A DNA stretch of 64,000 nt from the NCBI GenBank assembly GCA_964573725.1, contig CAZNLJ010000010.1, positions 81,338-145,337 on the forward strand. Direction: 5' to 3'. The position numbers and the translations under genes were made by a program. This document shows positions 61,726-64,000 of the stretch, one piece after another. The DNA comes from UBA6168 sp964573725 (GTDB taxonomy: Bacteria > Bacteroidota > Bacteroidia > Chitinophagales > Saprospiraceae). The notes beneath the pieces are model-generated. The model was not told the origin of the DNA, did no database searches, and saw only the letters and a program-made list of their open reading frames with translations. The stretch's first letter is position 1; every line of letters starts with the position of its first letter.

Positions 61726-63918
61726 ATGCAGAATCTTACGTTGATTATTCCGGTGCTGGGTGTACTGGGGTTATTGTACACCTTTTGGAAGACATCCTGG
61801 GTGAGCAAACAGGATGCGGGCACCGAAAGGATGCAGCGGATTGCGGCCGCAATCACGCAGGGGGCCATGGCCTTCCTGAAGGCGGAATACAGGATATTGG
61901 CCATTTTCGTCGTCGTTGTGGCGGCGTTGCTGGCTTACAGCGGCAATACGAATGCCGACAGCTCCTGGTTGATCGGTATTTCCTTCGTGGTGGGGGCCTT
62001 CTGTTCCGCCCTGGCCGGTTACCTGGGAATGATGGTGGCCACCAAGGCGAATGTCCGTACGACCAACGCCGCCCGTACCGGATTGGGCAAGGCCCTCGAG
62101 GTGGCTTTTGCGGGTGGATCGGTCATGGGAATGGCAGTGGTCGGTTTGGGTGTGTTGGGATTGGGCGGTTTGTTCCTGATATACACCGGTATGGGCTGGG
62201 GGATGGAGAAAGTCCTCAATGTCATCACCGGTTTCTCTTTCGGGGCTTCCTCCATCGCGCTTTTCGCCCGGGTGGGCGGCGGCATCTACACGAAAGCGGC
62301 CGATGTCGGCGCTGACCTCGTCGGAAAGGTGGAGGCGGGCATTCCCGAAGACCATCCGCTGAACCCTGCGACGATTGCGGACAACGTCGGGGATAACGTC
62401 GGGGACGTAGCGGGTATGGGGGCGGACCTCTTCGAGAGTTATGTCGGTTCGATCGTCGGTACCATGGTGCTCGGGCTTGCCTTCATGACTTCCGCCGAAT
62501 TCCTGGCGGACGCCCGGTTCGGGCAACTCAATGCCATCCTGCTTCCCTTGGTGTTGGCGGGAGTCGGAATCCTGACTTCCATCGCCGGAACCTTCTTCGT
62601 CAAGGTCAAGGAGGGCGGAGACCCGCAGCGTGCCCTCAATATCGGCGTCATGGGTTCTTCCGCCGTCATGGTCGTCCTCTCCTATTTCATCATTACCTGG
62701 ATGTTGCCGGAAAGCTGGAGTTACAGCGATGCGTTGTACCTGACGGACGGGCAGGCCACGGTCCGGACCCTCACGGCCAATGGCATCTTCTTCGCCACCC
62801 TCATCGGTTTGGTGACGGGTTTGGCCATCGGGTTCATTACGGAATATTACACGGCCACGCACAAGCCGCCGGTGATGAGCATTGTCCGTCAATCGGGCAC
62901 CGGGGTCGCCACCAACATCATTTCCGGTCTTTCGGTCGGTATGATATCCACCGTCCTGCCGATCATCATTCTCGCTGCGGCCATCATCGGTGCCTTTTAT
63001 TTCGGTGGCTTGTACGGCATTGCCATCGCCGCCGTCGGCATGTTGTCCAATACGGGCATCGAACTGGCGGTGGATGCCTACGGACCCATTTCCGATAATG
63101 CCGGTGGTATCGCCGAAATGAGCGACCTGCCCAAGGAAGTCCGCGGCCGGACCGACAAGTTGGATGCGGTCGGAAATACCACGGCCGCCATCGGCAAGGG
63201 TTTCGCCATCGGTTCCGCCGCCTTGACGGGTCTGGCGCTTTTCGGTGCGTTCATGACCGCTGCCGACATCACCTCGATCGATATTTCCAAGGCGGAAGTC
63301 ATGGCCGGTCTCTTGGTCGGCGGTATGATCCCTTTCCTCTTTTCCGCCCTGGCGATGCAGGCTGTCGGCCGCGCCGCCATGCACATGATCACGGAAGTCC
63401 GCCGTCAGTTCCGGGAGATTCCTTCCCTCCAGGCCGCGCTTGATGTGATGCGGAAAAACGGGGACAAGGAAATGAAGGACTGGAGCGAAGCCGACCGGAA
63501 GATTTTCCACGAAGCGGACGGCAAGGCGGATTACGCCAAATGTGTGGAGATCTCCACCAAGGGTGCCATCCAGCAGATGATTGTCCCCGGCCTGATCGCC
63601 GTTACCGTGCCGGTCGTCACCGGTTTCCTGGGTGGGGCGGAAATGTTGGGCGGTTTGCTTGCCGGCGTCACCGTATGCGGTGTCCTGATGGCCATTTTCC
63701 AGTCCAATTCCGGCGGTGCCTGGGACAATGCCAAGAAGATGTTCGAGGAAGGTGTGGATATCGAAGGCAAGAAGTATTACAAGGGTTCGGATCCCCATAA
63801 GGCTGCCGTCGTCGGAGATACGGTCGGCGATCCTTTCAAGGACACCTCCGGACCATCGCTAAATATCCTGATCAAGTTGATGTCCGTCGTGGCTTTGGTC
63901 ATCGCACCCTTACTCTGA
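61726..63918 (+). CDS. hppA: K+-dependent membrane-bound pyrophosphatase
   Basis: A 730-residue ion-pumping pyrophosphatase with about 15 or 16 membrane spans. Substrate-binding motifs are DVGADLVGKVEAGIPEDHP and DNVGDNVGDVAGMGADLFESY (each shown in under 20 residues elsewhere as DVGADLVGK and DNVGDVAGMGADL), and the C-terminal KAAVVGDTVGDPFKDTSGPS. In GNTTAAIGKG the A487 (and G490) correspond to the residues that define the K+-dependent class, where K+-independent pumps have Lys and Thr. It couples PPi hydrolysis to H+ or Na+ export; the ion cannot be decided here. A strong terminator follows at 63946. Confidence 0.95.
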   Translation: MQNLTLIIPVLGVLGLLYTFWKTSWVSKQDAGTERMQRIAAAITQGAMAFLKAEYRILAIFVVVVAALLAYSGNTNADSSWLIGISFVVGAFCSALAGYLGMMVATKANVRTTNAARTGLGKALEVAFAGGSVMGMAVVGLGVLGLGGLFLIYTGMGWGMEKVLNVITGFSFGASSIALFARVGGGIYTKAADVGADLVGKVEAGIPEDHPLNPATIADNVGDNVGDVAGMGADLFESYVGSIVGTMVLGLAFMTSAEFLADARFGQLNAILLPLVLAGVGILTSIAGTFFVKVKEGGDPQRALNIGVMGSSAVMVVLSYFIITWMLPESWSYSDALYLTDGQATVRTLTANGIFFATLIGLVTGLAIGFITEYYTATHKPPVMSIVRQSGTGVATNIISGLSVGMISTVLPIIILAAAIIGAFYFGGLYGIAIAAVGMLSNTGIELAVDAYGPISDNAGGIAEMSDLPKEVRGRTDKLDAVGNTTAAIGKGFAIGSAALTGLALFGAFMTAADITSIDISKAEVMAGLLVGGMIPFLFSALAMQAVGRAAMHMITEVRRQFREIPSLQAALDVMRKNGDKEMKDWSEADRKIFHEADGKADYAKCVEISTKGAIQQMIVPGLIAVTVPVVTGFLGGAEMLGGLLAGVTVCGVLMAIFQSNSGGAWDNAKKMFEEGVDIEGKKYYKGSDPHKAAVVGDTVGDPFKDTSGPSLNILIKLMSVVALVIAPLL

Positions 63919-63945
63919 CCGATCCGCCGACATCGGATAAAAAAA

Positions 63946-63970
63946 AGCGGTCCCCACCGAGGGGACCGCT
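63946..63970 (+). terminator. Intrinsic terminator of hppA
   Basis: AGCGGTCCCC (63946-63955) pairs perfectly with GGGGACCGCT (63961-63970), with an ACCGA loop and a following T tract to about 63978. An A-run precedes the stem, so it may work in both directions. Confidence 0.85.
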
Positions 63971-64000
63971 TTTTTTTTGGGTCGGCCGGCGGCGCGCCCA

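Noticed and set aside
61771..63798. 675-codon minus-strand frame inside hppA
   Set aside because: Histidine/aspartate-rich antisense shadow of hppA.
1..64000. CRISPR arrays, IS elements, prophage genes, rRNA
   Set aside because: No spaced direct repeats, transposase/integrase genes or rRNA-like sequence seen.

Overview
The window is GC-rich DNA from a member of the Bacteroidota, most likely the Chitinophagales/Chitinophagaceae branch. Evidence: a serine-palmitoyltransferase-type enzyme (sphingolipid synthesis); Bacteroidota-restricted families (DUF5606, DUF4249, DUF4783); a TonB-dependent receptor with a DUF4249 lipoprotein; a LytS/LytTR two-component pair; and at least twenty TAnnTTTG elements (the Bacteroidota -7 promoter box) in front of genes. 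No rRNA, tRNA, IS element, prophage or CRISPR array was found. It reads as ordinary, densely packed chromosome with several unusual features.

Layout. 0-11 kb: serine palmitoyltransferase, DUF5606, a thioredoxin-fold secreted protein, a ParA-like ATPase with a small putative DNA-binding partner, ferritin, and a cell-envelope operon (lgt, class-A-like serine hydrolase, S13 D,D-peptidase). 11-19.5 kb: NAD synthetase, FKBP lipoprotein, CoA-binding protein, pyruvate dehydrogenase E2, RibD/DHFR-like reductase, recR, and a GT2 glycosyltransferase fused to a degenerate phosphoglycosyltransferase. 19.7-27 kb: fused isobutyryl-CoA mutase IcmF, DUF4249 lipoprotein and TonB receptor. 27-33 kb: thrB-thrC, a gene-poor kilobase ending in a perfect 50-bp palindrome that carries a parS-like core, a lipoprotein, and gpmI. 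33-46 kb: DUF4783, a FolB-CWC fusion, tatA, a 2OG-Fe(II) oxygenase, LytS/LytTR, a YkoF-like protein, DNA polymerase III delta prime, the PSP1 protein RicT, dihydrolipoyl dehydrogenase, a methyltransferase, an amidohydrolase and hemW. 46-51 kb: a three-gene operon of secreted proteins, only one recognisable (CBM9-like). 51-64 kb: MoxR-type ATPase, alpha/beta hydrolase, an AT-rich DnaA-box region, heme A synthase, a second DnaA-box region, SRAP protease, comM, glucokinase, exonuclease III, ribA and a K+-dependent membrane pyrophosphatase.

The most interesting part is chromosome-biology signal. Two AT-rich intergenic regions flanking the heme A synthase gene contain perfect TTATCCACA DnaA boxes. 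The parS-like site lies about 24 kb away. The + strand changes from C-rich (about 28-46 kb) to G-rich (beyond about 56 kb) irrespective of gene orientation. Together these suggest the replication origin lies near 54-55.5 kb. This is inference and needs a cumulative-skew calculation and a genome-wide box search.

Other points worth follow-up are the uncharacterised secreted operon, the glycosyltransferase fusion, the FolB-CWC fusion, the ParA module, a structured hppA leader and several ORF-less stretches preceded by promoter-like boxes. Starts were chosen by homology to remembered family N-termini and by signal peptides, so alternative starts remain possible.
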